Shown here in pieces: positions 1 through 8,700 of a stretch of 22,107 nucleotides of DNA. The stretch spans positions 15,581 to 37,687 of the IMG/VR virus record IMGVR_UViG_3300000265_000007; one strand, written 5' to 3'. The notes beneath the pieces were generated by a model. That model made no database searches. It worked only from the letters and a program-made list of their open reading frames with translations, and was not told the origin of the DNA. This stretch comes from a virus. A program made the translations under genes and the position numbers. Positions within the stretch are counted from its first letter, which is position 1. Each line of letters opens with the position of its first letter.

Positions 1-360
1 CTGTTAGCTGATAGAATTACAGAAACACCAACACGTTCTGAGTACAATGGTTACTTAGTTGGCGATGGTATACCACCTAATGGAGAAGCATTTGGACATG
101 GACCTGGGTTTCCAACTAGTTCAACCGAAGGCGACTATTGGTTAAGGACAGACTTTATGCCTAATAGATTATTTAGACAAGACGGTAGCCGTTGGGTCAA
201 ACAAGAAGATGCAGTACGCATGACAATGACAAATACAGATACTAGAGCAACACAAAAAGGTACATTTGTTAACAACTCAACACAAAACACTATTGGCGGA
301 GAAACTGTTGTAGAAAGACAACCGTTAAGTAAAACACTAAAGCCAAAGGCAGATAATTAA
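1..360 (+). CDS. Virion structural protein, C-terminal part (5' truncated by window edge)
   Basis: The frame is open from base 1 to the TAA at 358-360, so this is the last 119 residues of a longer protein; the first internal Met is only at 157 and is unlikely to be the start. Visible features are a Gly/Pro-rich stretch (residues about 20-40), a segment reading YWLRTDF followed by LFRQDGSRW, and a polar Asn/Thr-rich tail ending in KPKADN. I recall similar tails from unnamed structural proteins of marine T4-like phages, but that is memory, not a search. It lies one base upstream of the gp15-like gene. In T4 the genes before gp15 are the neck proteins gp13 and gp14, so a neck/tail role is plausible. 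I do not see a gp14 match and do not assign a name. Confidence 0.75.
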   Translation: MLADRITETPTRSEYNGYLVGDGIPPNGEAFGHGPGFPTSSTEGDYWLRTDFMPNRLFRQDGSRWVKQEDAVRMTMTNTDTRATQKGTFVNNSTQNTIGGETVVERQPLSKTLKPKADN

Positions 361-361
361 G

Positions 362-1780
362 ATGCAACATTTTTATGATGGACAAATAAGAAGATACATT
401 ACTCAAATGGTTAGACTGATGAGTAATTTTTCATATGCTGACAGCAAAGGCAATCTTGTACAAGTTCCTGTTATGTACGGAGACATTACAAGACAAGTTG
501 GCGCTATTATAAAAGACAACAGCGAAAATAAAATTCCAAGTGCGCCACGCATAGGAGTATATGTTACTGGATTAGAAATGGATCGTACTAGAACTGCTGA
601 TTCATCATACACAGGCAAAGTACATCTTAGAGAACGTGCATATGATGCAGAAGGTAAAGAATATTTAAATACACAAGGTAAAAATTATACAGTTGAACGT
701 ATGATGCCTACACCGTATACACTAAATGTTAATGCAGATATTTGGTCTACTAACACAGAACAAAAACTACAAATTATGGAACAGTTATTAATGTTCTTTA
801 ATCCTAGTTTAGAAATACAAACTACAGACAACTATGTAGACTGGACAAGTTTAAGTGTTGTTAATTTAGAAAATATTAATTTTAGTAGTAGAAGTATTCC
901 TATGGGAGTTGATACTGAAATAGATGTAGCAACACTAGGATTTTCAACACCAATTTATATTAGTCCTCCTGCTAAAGTTAAAAAGCTAGGTATTATTACA
1001 GATGTTATAATGAGTATCTTTGATGAAACTAAAGGCACTATTAACTTAAAACAATCAATGCCAGAGCTTAATGCATATGATGATAGTTGGGCAAACAGTA
1101 CTAAAAACAAAGACAGTTCAGAAAGAATACATATACAAGTGAATACAGCATTAAACTATGATGCTATTGTTACTAACAATATTGTACAACTTGGTAAGAA
1201 TGGTATATCAGGAGAGATCAGTTGGCGTAATCAACTTGAAATACTACCTGGAGAATACAGAGCAGGATTAAGTAAGATTTATTTAAACAGAATTGATTTA
1301 GGTGCTCCTGTTGTAGGTACTATTGCACTAAACGATTTAGACGAAACACAACTTATTGTTAATTGGGATGAAGATACTATTCCAACTAATACAGTAATGG
1401 GATTACCAAATAGTCCGCAAAAAGGAACTATTGAAGCAATTATTGATCCAACAAGAACTAATCCAACTAGCTTAAAAGTACCTGGTAATAGAATACTACT
1501 ACTAGGTGATATTGGTGCTACAGAAAATACAGATGGTGCTGATGCTTGGAAGGATACTAGCGGTAATGACACATTAATTGCTAGTGAAAATGACATTATT
1601 GAATGGTCTGGAACACACTGGCAAATTGTATTTGACTCAAGTACTAAAACAGAGCCAGCAACAGATGTTACATATACAACCAATTTAACCACTGGCATAC
1701 AGTATAAATGGGACGGTGTAGAATGGACACTATCCTTTGAAGGCGAATATCGAAAAGGAAGCTGGCGCTTAGTACTCTAA
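362..1780 (+). CDS. 15: T4 gp15-like tail sheath stabiliser / tail terminator
   Basis: Residues 1-222 follow the plan of T4 gp15, which caps the tail tube and sheath and joins the tail to the neck. The N-terminus has FYDGQIRRYITQMVRLMSNF (T4: FYNSSFRRYATLMGDLFSNI), then VPVMYGD at 36-41, MPTPYTLNVNADIWSTNTEQ at 115-134, IMEQLLMFFNPSL at 138-150, and PIYISPPA at 197-204. T4 gp15 is 272 residues; this protein is 472. The extra 250 residues are Asn/Thr/Ile-rich and contain two W-x-G-x-x-W elements (WSGTHW and WDGVEW), so an added decoration domain is likely. The start at 362 follows the previous stop by one base, and the next in-frame product would lose the conserved N-terminal motif. Family assignment is from motif recall; the function of the extension is unknown. 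Confidence 0.85.
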   Translation: MQHFYDGQIRRYITQMVRLMSNFSYADSKGNLVQVPVMYGDITRQVGAIIKDNSENKIPSAPRIGVYVTGLEMDRTRTADSSYTGKVHLRERAYDAEGKEYLNTQGKNYTVERMMPTPYTLNVNADIWSTNTEQKLQIMEQLLMFFNPSLEIQTTDNYVDWTSLSVVNLENINFSSRSIPMGVDTEIDVATLGFSTPIYISPPAKVKKLGIITDVIMSIFDETKGTINLKQSMPELNAYDDSWANSTKNKDSSERIHIQVNTALNYDAIVTNNIVQLGKNGISGEISWRNQLEILPGEYRAGLSKIYLNRIDLGAPVVGTIALNDLDETQLIVNWDEDTIPTNTVMGLPNSPQKGTIEAIIDPTRTNPTSLKVPGNRILLLGDIGATENTDGADAWKDTSGNDTLIASENDIIEWSGTHWQIVFDSSTKTEPATDVTYTTNLTTGIQYKWDGVEWTLSFEGEYRKGSWRLVL

Positions 1781-1789
1781 ATAAGTACT
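1771..1789 (+). promoter_or_regulatory. T4-late-promoter-like octamer inside an AGTACT inverted repeat
   Basis: TCTAAATA at 1776-1783 matches 7 of 8 bases of the T4 late promoter TATAAATA and overlaps the gp15-like stop codon. It is framed by two copies of the self-complementary hexamer AGTACT (1771-1776 and 1784-1789), which could form a 6-bp stem with a 7-base loop. The Nudix ATG follows 9 bases after the octamer, so a transcript from here would have almost no leader. It may be a weak promoter, an RNA hairpin between genes, or chance. Confidence 0.35.
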
Positions 1790-1792
1790 TGT

Positions 1793-2239
1793 ATGGAACA
1801 AATAATTTGTAGTGGTGCTCTATTCTATTCGTTGACAACACAACGTTTCTTATTCTTACACCGTACACAATCAAAACAAAACAATGTTTGGGGTCTTGTT
1901 GGTGGAACTAACGAAGATAAAGAAATCCCTTACAAAGCTCTGCTACGTGAAGTTGAAGAAGAACTTGGCAGTATTCCAAAAATTATTAAATCAATACCAT
2001 TAGAAACATTTGTAAGTAATGATGATAAGTTTCAATTTCATACTTATTTGTGTGTTGTAAAAGATGAATTTCTACCTGTACTAAATGACGAGCATAACGG
2101 ATATGCTTGGGTTAGTTTTCAAAATTGGCCAAAGCCATTGCATATGGGATTACGCAACACATTACAAAATAAACAAAACTTAACCAAACTACAAACAGTA
2201 TTTCAACTAGTTTCGTTATTACAAGAATCGGACATTTAA
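1793..2239 (+). CDS. Nudix hydrolase
   Basis: A complete Nudix box lies at residues 38-59: G38, five residues, E44, seven residues, R52-E53-V-E-E56-E57-L-G59. The Glu cluster binds the divalent metal used to cleave nucleoside diphosphate-X bonds. The length (148) is typical of a single-domain Nudix enzyme, and the strand before the box (VWGLVGG) is also typical. The substrate cannot be read from sequence. The gene opens the heptose cassette and shares one base with hldE (TAATG), so hydrolysis of a nucleotide sugar, of nucleotide by-products, or of mutagenic nucleotides are all possible. No clear Shine-Dalgarno sequence precedes the ATG. An in-frame stop three codons beyond the preceding codons fixes the start here. 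Confidence 0.9.
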   Translation: MEQIICSGALFYSLTTQRFLFLHRTQSKQNNVWGLVGGTNEDKEIPYKALLREVEEELGSIPKIIKSIPLETFVSNDDKFQFHTYLCVVKDEFLPVLNDEHNGYAWVSFQNWPKPLHMGLRNTLQNKQNLTKLQTVFQLVSLLQESDI

Positions 2240-3384
2240 TGAATAAGGTATTAGTAATCGGTGATGTAATCATCGACAAATATATATACGGAACTTCAAC
2301 ACGGATTAGTCCTGAAGCACCTGTGCCTATAGTTAATCTTGGAAGTGTTTCAACATCTTTAGGTGGTGCAGGACTTGTTTATGAAAATTTAAAAAGCCTA
2401 GATGTTGATATAGAACTATTTGAAACTAATCAACCTAGAAGTATTAAAACTAGAGTAATCTGTGACGGACATTATATTACACGGTTAGATGAAGATGAAA
2501 CTGCAAATTCAAATGCAGTCTTAGATGAAGTATTAAGTAGTGATTTTTCTAAGTACGATTATGTTATCCTAAGCGATTACAATAAAGGTGTACTAGATAA
2601 CGCAAAACAGATTATTGCACATATTAATAGTCAAGGACCTAAAGTAATTGTAGATCCAAAACGTTATGCATGTGACTACGAAGGTGCTTGGTTAGTTAAA
2701 CCTAATAATAGTGAATTTACTAAATTTGAATTTGACGAATGGCAAGGTAATATTATTACTACTGATGCAGGACGTAGTGTATCTGCTACAATAGATAATA
2801 TTGAATATAATATTCCTGTTGAACAAGTTGAAGTATCAGATGTTACAGGTGCAGGAGATTGTTTCCTTGCTACGTTTGTATATGCACTAACAAAAGGTTA
2901 CACACATAAACGCTGTTTAGAATTGGCTGTCAAAGGTGCTACCGAAGCAGTCAAACATGTAGGCACACATATCATAACAATTGATGATATTAATGATACT
3001 ATTGTATGGACTAATGGAGTGTTTGATATACTGCATATAGGCCATTTAAAGCTACTAAGACACGCACACACGCTTGGAAAACGCCTCGTGGTGGGCATTA
3101 ATAGCGATGCAAGTGTAAAGCGTTTAAAAGGCGAAACTAGACCCATTAATGACGAACAAACACGCAAAGCCGCATTGTTAGAATTAGGATTTATTGATGA
3201 GGTAATCATATTTGACGAAGATACACCGTTAGAAACTTTGAGTAATATTATGCCCAATATAATTGTTAAGGGTGGAGATTATACAGTTGATACAGTAGTA
3301 GGAAATGAACTAGCAGAAGTTGTTATTTTTCCAACTATTGCAGGTGCAAGTACAACTAAAATTATAGACGAGATTAGAAAATGA
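2239..3384 (+). CDS. hldE: HldE-like bifunctional heptose-7-phosphate kinase / heptose-1-phosphate nucleotidyltransferase
   Basis: Two domains in the order of bacterial HldE (RfaE). The N-terminal ribokinase-like domain (1 to about 250) has GDVIIDKY (8-15), RISPEAPVP (22-30), LGGAG (41-45), LSDYNKG (111-117), VDPK (138-141), KPNNSEF (154-160) and DVTGAGD (201-207), with D207 as the expected catalytic base. The C-terminal nucleotidyltransferase domain (256-381) has TNGVFDILHIGH (258-269), NSDASVKRLKG (288-298), RPIN, EDTP and VKGGDY. In bacteria HldE phosphorylates D-glycero-D-manno-heptose-7-phosphate at C1 and, after GmhB removes the 7-phosphate, joins it to ADP. E. coli HldE is 477 residues; this one is 381. 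The loss falls after the LGGAG motif, before the GAGD motif and in the interdomain linker, while the motifs are kept. It overlaps hldD by 4 bases (ATGA), implying translational coupling. Confidence 0.93.
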   Translation: MNKVLVIGDVIIDKYIYGTSTRISPEAPVPIVNLGSVSTSLGGAGLVYENLKSLDVDIELFETNQPRSIKTRVICDGHYITRLDEDETANSNAVLDEVLSSDFSKYDYVILSDYNKGVLDNAKQIIAHINSQGPKVIVDPKRYACDYEGAWLVKPNNSEFTKFEFDEWQGNIITTDAGRSVSATIDNIEYNIPVEQVEVSDVTGAGDCFLATFVYALTKGYTHKRCLELAVKGATEAVKHVGTHIITIDDINDTIVWTNGVFDILHIGHLKLLRHAHTLGKRLVVGINSDASVKRLKGETRPINDEQTRKAALLELGFIDEVIIFDEDTPLETLSNIMPNIIVKGGDYTVDTVVGNELAEVVIFPTIAGASTTKIIDEIRK

Positions 3385-4199
3385 ATATTTTAATTACAGG
3401 ACATGAAGGCTTTATTGGTCAAAACCTTGGAGCATACTTACAATCTAAAGGACATAATGTTGAGGGCTTTGAATGGAAGCCTAACATTATACCAGATCCT
3501 GAACCTTATGATAGAGTAATTCATTTAGGTGCTATTAGTAGCACTACTGAACGTGACGTTGAAAAAATTATGGAACAGAACTATGAATTTTCAATGCGTC
3601 TATTGCAACTATGTGATCAAAAAGGAACTACATTTATGTATGCTAGTAGTGCTAGTGTATACGGTGATAAGTTTGAAGAAAATGCTAAACTACAACCACA
3701 AAATGGTTATGCATGGAGCAAGTATTTGTTTGATAGATTTGTAATGCAAGTTCCAGAGTTTATGATTAATGTACAAGGATTTAGATTCTTTAATGTATAT
3801 GGCCCAGGTGAAGAACACAAAGGCGACCAACAAAGTGTATTTGGCAAGTTTGAAAAACAAGCTAAAGAAACGGGAGTTATAAAAGTGTTTGAAGGTAGTG
3901 ATAAAATAGATAGAGATTTTATCCATGTTGGTGATGTATGCGAAATTATTGAAAAGTTTATTGATGTTGATAATACAGATATATGGAATGTTGGTACAGG
4001 CACACCTCGTTCATTTATGGACATTGCTAAACTGTATGCTAAAAAGTATAATGCTAAGATTGAAGAAATACCTATGCCAGAAAACCTTAAAGGGCAGTAC
4101 CAGTATTACACCTGCTCTCACAATAAAAAGTTAATTAATAGTATAGGTGTTCATAATTTTAGAACAATTGAGGAGTATGTAAATGCCAGCAAGACATAG
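3381..4199 (+). CDS. hldD: HldD-like ADP-L-glycero-D-manno-heptose 6-epimerase
   Basis: Extended short-chain dehydrogenase fold with an NAD(P)-binding GHEGFIG (7-13) in place of the usual GGAGFIG, the HLGAISSTTE segment (48-57), MYASSASVYG (86-95), and the Y110-x3-K114 catalytic pair. HldD-specific stretches are well kept: GFRFFNVYGP (133-142), EHKGDQQSV (145-153), FEGSDKIDRDFIHVGDV (170-186), NVGTG (203-207) and IPMPENLKGQYQ (230-241). The family inverts C6 of ADP-D-glycero-D-manno-heptose to the L-glycero form used in LPS core. At 272 residues it is about 40 shorter than E. coli HldD, mainly in the loop after the first strand-helix unit. Its position directly after hldE supports the specific assignment over a generic sugar epimerase. 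Confidence 0.92.
   Translation: MNILITGHEGFIGQNLGAYLQSKGHNVEGFEWKPNIIPDPEPYDRVIHLGAISSTTERDVEKIMEQNYEFSMRLLQLCDQKGTTFMYASSASVYGDKFEENAKLQPQNGYAWSKYLFDRFVMQVPEFMINVQGFRFFNVYGPGEEHKGDQQSVFGKFEKQAKETGVIKVFEGSDKIDRDFIHVGDVCEIIEKFIDVDNTDIWNVGTGTPRSFMDIAKLYAKKYNAKIEEIPMPENLKGQYQYYTCSHNKKLINSIGVHNFRTIEEYVNASKT
4170..4175 (+). promoter_or_regulatory. Strong ribosome binding site for the cupin gene
   Basis: GAGGAG ends 7 bases before the ATG at 4183. It sits inside the end of hldD and fixes the cupin start, giving a 17-base overlap with hldD. It is the best Shine-Dalgarno match in the left cassette. Confidence 0.7.
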
Positions 4200-4596
4200 T
4201 GGTAAAGTAGACAAAGGTTGGGGATATGAATTAATCTGGGCCACTAACGATCAATACTGTGGTAAGATTATGGTATTTGATAGAGTTGGTGCTAAGTTTA
4301 GTATGCACTTTCATAAAGAAAAAGACGAATCATGGTTTGTAAACTCAGGTTCATTTAAGTTACGATATATTGATACATCAACTGCATTAGTAATGGAAAG
4401 AGTTTTAAACTCCGGCGATACATGGAGAAATCCTCCATTAATGCCGCATCAATTAGAAGCATTAGAAGCCGGTAGTAGTATTACTGAAGTAAGCACTCCT
4501 GACTCTATTGAAGATAATTATCGTATTGCTCCAGGTGATAGTCAACCGCCACCACCACAACAAGAGATTGTTAATGATCCCAATACACAGGCGTAA
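4183..4596 (+). CDS. Small cupin-fold protein (sugar isomerase/epimerase-like)
   Basis: A 137-residue single cupin domain. Motif 1 supplies H42-x-H44 and E49 (SMHFHKEKDESW) and motif 2 supplies H89 (MPHQ), a complete 3-His/1-Glu metal site. The WGYELIW opening and the motif spacing resemble the small cupins annotated as mannose-6-phosphate isomerase-like. The last 20 or so residues are a Pro/Gln-rich disordered tail beginning PPPPQQE. The gene overlaps hldD by 17 bases, so it is very likely part of the heptose pathway, perhaps isomerising or epimerising a sugar. A cupin cannot replace the phosphatase GmhB by any mechanism known to me. Exact reaction unknown. Confidence 0.8.
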   Translation: MPARHSGKVDKGWGYELIWATNDQYCGKIMVFDRVGAKFSMHFHKEKDESWFVNSGSFKLRYIDTSTALVMERVLNSGDTWRNPPLMPHQLEALEAGSSITEVSTPDSIEDNYRIAPGDSQPPPPQQEIVNDPNTQA

Positions 4597-5170
4597 GTTA
4601 GATCTAAATTTAAGTCAATTAAAACATAATTGTAATTTTGTTTATAAGCAAATTATAGACGAGATTGCAATTCCTAATCAAGAAATTGATACTAAACACA
4701 CATCAATTCCAACGGCAGTAAGTCAATACTATAACTTGTTTACAAGTATTATGCCTGGTATGTTTGAACTACAACGTGATATTAGAAACGAATTTAAAAA
4801 CAACATTCCGCATGATGAAAGTCTAGAGTACTGGATTGTTGGTTGGTTAAATTATTGGCCCAAACAAGGAACAACACTTACCTGGCACGGACACGAGTAC
4901 GGAGATGATGATAATTGTTTCCACGGGTACTTAGGTGTACAATGTGAACCATCGCAAACTATATATCGCAACATAGGTGAAGAAGCATTAGAAATTGCTG
5001 TTGAAAACAAAAACGGACAGTTAGTTATTACTAACAGCAAAGGTGTTGAACATATGACTAGTGATTGGAAACAAGATGATCCTCGTATTACTATTGCGTT
5101 TAATATACAACCTAGAGAAACTGTTTTACAAGAAGTAGGAAATAAACTTAATTATTATGTCGGACTTTAA
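4574..5170 (+). CDS. Putative 2OG-Fe(II) oxygenase (first of a pair)
   Basis: I use the ATG at 4574 (198 residues) rather than an upstream TTG at 4508, which would read deep into the cupin gene; the chosen start overlaps the cupin by 23 bases. The double-stranded beta-helix pattern is visible: WHGHE with H105 and H107 (104-108), a strand FHGYLGV (116-122), then H160, and PRITIAFN with R171 (170-177). This fits the iron-binding histidines and the 2-oxoglutarate-binding Arg of phage-type 2OG oxygenases. Which of H105/H107/E108 bind iron cannot be settled by eye. The role is unknown. Such enzymes hydroxylate proteins, nucleic acids or small molecules. The context suggests a link to sugar or virion modification, but that is inference. 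Confidence 0.7.
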   Translation: MIPIHRRKLDLNLSQLKHNCNFVYKQIIDEIAIPNQEIDTKHTSIPTAVSQYYNLFTSIMPGMFELQRDIRNEFKNNIPHDESLEYWIVGWLNYWPKQGTTLTWHGHEYGDDDNCFHGYLGVQCEPSQTIYRNIGEEALEIAVENKNGQLVITNSKGVEHMTSDWKQDDPRITIAFNIQPRETVLQEVGNKLNYYVGL

Positions 5171-5732
5171 AGAGCTATTTTCTGTTCCTATACTAGAACA
5201 TAATGTTCCGGATCGTATTGCAGATGACGTTGAACAATTTGTAGTACCACGTTTAAAACTTATACCAAGACCCGACAACAATGCTCCGCATGGTACAGAT
5301 TATTTTGAACCTAACAAAGTAGTACATTTAATGAATGATGTACCAGAACTGTTTAGCGAAATACAAGACTGTGTTAACAAGTTTCAAGACGCATGTCATA
5401 TTAAACAACTAAAAGAAGCTAATCAATACAATTGGTGGACACAAGATTATCACGAAGGCGACATACATAACGAACATGAACACGGTATGAATCAAATATC
5501 TGGAGTATACTGGGTAAGAGCAAATGAAAATGCTGGTGGGTTATGTTTTAGAAATCCTAATCCGTTTGTCGAATATTCATCCTGGATGGATGCAAAATAT
5601 GGATGTCAAGAATACGAATTCCAACCTATAAAGGGTAAACTATTATTGTTCCCTTCTTACTTAAAACATGCAGTAATGCCTAGTAGTAGTAACGTTGTAC
5701 GCACTACTATTGCTTTCAACGTAGTGTATTAA
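5157..5732 (+). CDS. Putative 2OG-Fe(II) oxygenase (TIGR02466-like, second of a pair)
   Basis: 191 residues with the layout of small phage 2OG oxygenases: HNEHEHG (104-110), SGVYWV (115-120), GGLCFRNPNP (127-136), GKLLLFPSYLKHAV (160-173) and RTTIAFN (182-188). Candidate iron ligands are H107, H109 and H171, with R182 as the 2-oxoglutarate anchor. The motif SGvYyv...FPs.L.H...R..iaFN is the hallmark of the TIGR02466 family. It overlaps the preceding oxygenase by 14 bases and its stop codon overlaps the stop of the convergent giant gene. The two oxygenases are of similar length and share motif order, but differ in most of their sequence, so this is an old duplication or two independent gains. 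Substrate unknown. Confidence 0.8.
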   Translation: MSDFKELFSVPILEHNVPDRIADDVEQFVVPRLKLIPRPDNNAPHGTDYFEPNKVVHLMNDVPELFSEIQDCVNKFQDACHIKQLKEANQYNWWTQDYHEGDIHNEHEHGMNQISGVYWVRANENAGGLCFRNPNPFVEYSSWMDAKYGCQEYEFQPIKGKLLLFPSYLKHAVMPSSSNVVRTTIAFNVVY

Positions 5733-8700
5733 GCCTGAGCTTCACCCCATCTTAGAATAATGTTCGCAGTAGTATCTGTACCACCCGTCTTATAAACGTT
5801 AATTGCTAGTACGTCTGGACCATTTGGATATGTTCCTCTACCACCTAGTGTAGTATTTGTAAGTTCTTTCAATGCTTCAAGACTCAATGCACTCGATTGT
5901 CCTGGTGTAGCAATGAATGAAAATACTGTTTCACCCGGTTGTGCGTAAGGAGGTTGTCCAAATAAGAACCCAACTGTATCACCTGGATTAACAGTAGTGT
6001 TAGCACTCTGTGTAAATGTTACTCTGTAATAGTCTGTTGTACCAAAGCTCAATTCTTCTACATTAGATACCGCAGTACCCGCTGAGAACTTACTATCTTC
6101 AACCAAGTCACCTGCAATAGCATTTGTTGCGTCCCATGTTGTTTTTGTAAAGAACAAATAGTTAGCATTACTTAATGGACCACCAATTTGGAATGTAACT
6201 GTTGGATCAGCACTTTGTACAGTAATATTTTGATTAAATCTTAAACGTACTCTACTGTACCATGGCTCCATATATACCTGGTCAATAATTCTTGGATTAC
6301 TTGCGTAGTTGTTAGTACCTGAAGCTGTAACAGTTGTACCTGTTGAAACTTCATCATTTAAACTTTCCCATTGTGACGTTGTTAAGTATTGGTATCTACT
6401 ATTTCTATTACCATATAAGAATTCAGCAGTTTGTGTCATTGCACCTTGTACTGTTGCACTTCTAATAATCTGTGTTGCACCAGTTGACCATACAACAGAA
6501 CCACCTGGAGCAACTTGAGCAAAGCTCGGTTGTCCACCAGCCGCCGCACCTGTTAGTGCTGACCAACCAACGTCTCCTGGGTTAATTGGATAGTTTTGTG
6601 GATTCAAAATACCTTCAACAACAATACCACCACTAATTGGATTATTTGAACCATCATATCCATCTGATGTAATTTCAATACCTTCTAGTAGTAACTGAGC
6701 TCTGTTTAGTAGTTCTCTTTCACCTAAGTCACCAACGATAGCGTTACTAACACTAGGTGCTAGTCTTAACATAAACACAGTATTTCTTGTTGTACTAATT
6801 TCGTTACCTGCAGATGTGTATGAGAAAATATAACCACGATCTTCATCAAAGCCACCGTCTGTTAAGAACGCTGATCCCCAGTGTGATATGATTGGAGTAA
6901 TTGTATTACTAATCAAAATTACACCAGTTCGTTCACTGTGTGTTACTGCACCACCTGCTGTATAAGTTCTTGTTGCACCTGCCGCAAAGTTTGTTAGTGG
7001 AGCACTTCTAGTACACCCTGTTAGGGTATCTCCTGTTACACCTGTATATGCTATCATTTCGTTATCAATAATAACTGTACCAGTTGTTGGGAAGAATGAC
7101 GCTGTAATTAACGGAATTGTAGTTTGTGTTGCATCCATGTCAGCCGCTAGTCTGTCATTAGGTCCTTCGTTAGTAACTTCATAACGCACAGGCATGTTAC
7201 CAGTACGCATAAATGCTTCTGTGTTAATGTTTGAGTTACGCATTCTGTGATAGAAAATAAAGTTACCATCATCACCACGTAGCATATAGTCAATAAAACC
7301 AGCACCATACCAACTGTACTGAATACCAATCATCTGCATCTTACTGATGTCCATGATATATCCACTACTACCTAAGCCGTCTAGTGTATCTTTGTTAAAG
7401 TCATCTTGTTTAGTTTTCTTATCACTAATTAAACATAGTTTAGCACCTGTAGCATTAGTGTTACCTCTAAAGTCAGGTGTTACTGTCATTGCAGTATCTG
7501 AAGTTACCTGTGAAACAACATGTGTCATTCCTTTAACAACAATTCTATCACCAGCTTTAAGTTGATCTCTAAATCTTGTTCCCGATCCTGTACATGTGTT
7601 TGAATCAACTGCTATTGCAACTGTACCTGCTAACTGTAGTGTAGCAGTTCTTTGTACAGCACTAAAGTTTGATCCATCGTACTCCATAAAGATTCCGTTT
7701 TGATCATCAAATGCACCTGAACGCACAGTTGCACCGTGCCAGTTAAGCAACGATACTTGTGCTCTTGTACTTAATATTGGCGATAATGACCCAACAGCAA
7801 TTTGTGATATAACTTTAAATGTTCTTTCACTTACAATACTTGCTACTGTATAATTTCCGTTATAACCTGGTGTTTCAATACCAATTAATCTAATTGCTCC
7901 ACCAACTTGTAGTCCGTGGTCAACATCGTCTGTTGTAACTGATATAAAGCTACCTGCTTGTAGATCGTCTGCTGTTACATTTAATAGATCGTAACTTGGA
8001 GCAAACAATGCACCAGTGGTATACATAATACCTTTACCTGACTGGTATCTAATATATTTTTTACTCTGTCTAATTGCTTGAGCACCATGTTGTGGTCCAC
8101 CTGTACCAAGCATAACTCCACCATCATATGGTCTGTGTACAAAGAATGAGTCTGGTCTTGGATAAAGCGTAGCACTAATATCACCAGTTTGTGTAATAGT
8201 ACCTGGAGCTCTACATTGGTATCTTAAACTTGTTGTAGTTGGAACCTGTTGTGCAAAGAACGGACCTTCTAATAATGTGTGATTGTTAGTACCATCATCT
8301 GAGTTTTGTGTAACAATAAATGCATCACCTGGTATCAATCCGTGTGCTGATGCAAACGAAACTTCAGTTGTTGCCAAGGCCGCAAACGCAATTAATGTTG
8401 GGCTTGGTATTGCTTGTGTTATTGGTTCTGACATTGTTACAGTTGCATAAGTTACTGTTACATCACCTGGAACTGCTGTTCCTGTAATAGATGTGTCAAC
8501 AATACTACCGTCTGTTGATACTTCAGATATAACAATCGAAGCATCATTAGTTGGACTTGCACCGCCTAACTCAGTACCTAGTACTTTAATTTTGTTACCA
8601 ACTTGATAGTTTTCACCGTCAGTTTCTAATACTGGATTACTATAACTGCTACCAGTTCTTTGTATAGCAAACGTTGCACTTGTACCTGTGTTACTTAATG

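Noticed and set aside
4508-4573. Upstream TTG start for the first oxygenase, adding 22 residues
   Set aside because: It would overlap the cupin gene by about 90 bases and adds a sequence with no family similarity. The in-frame ATG at 4574 is more likely.
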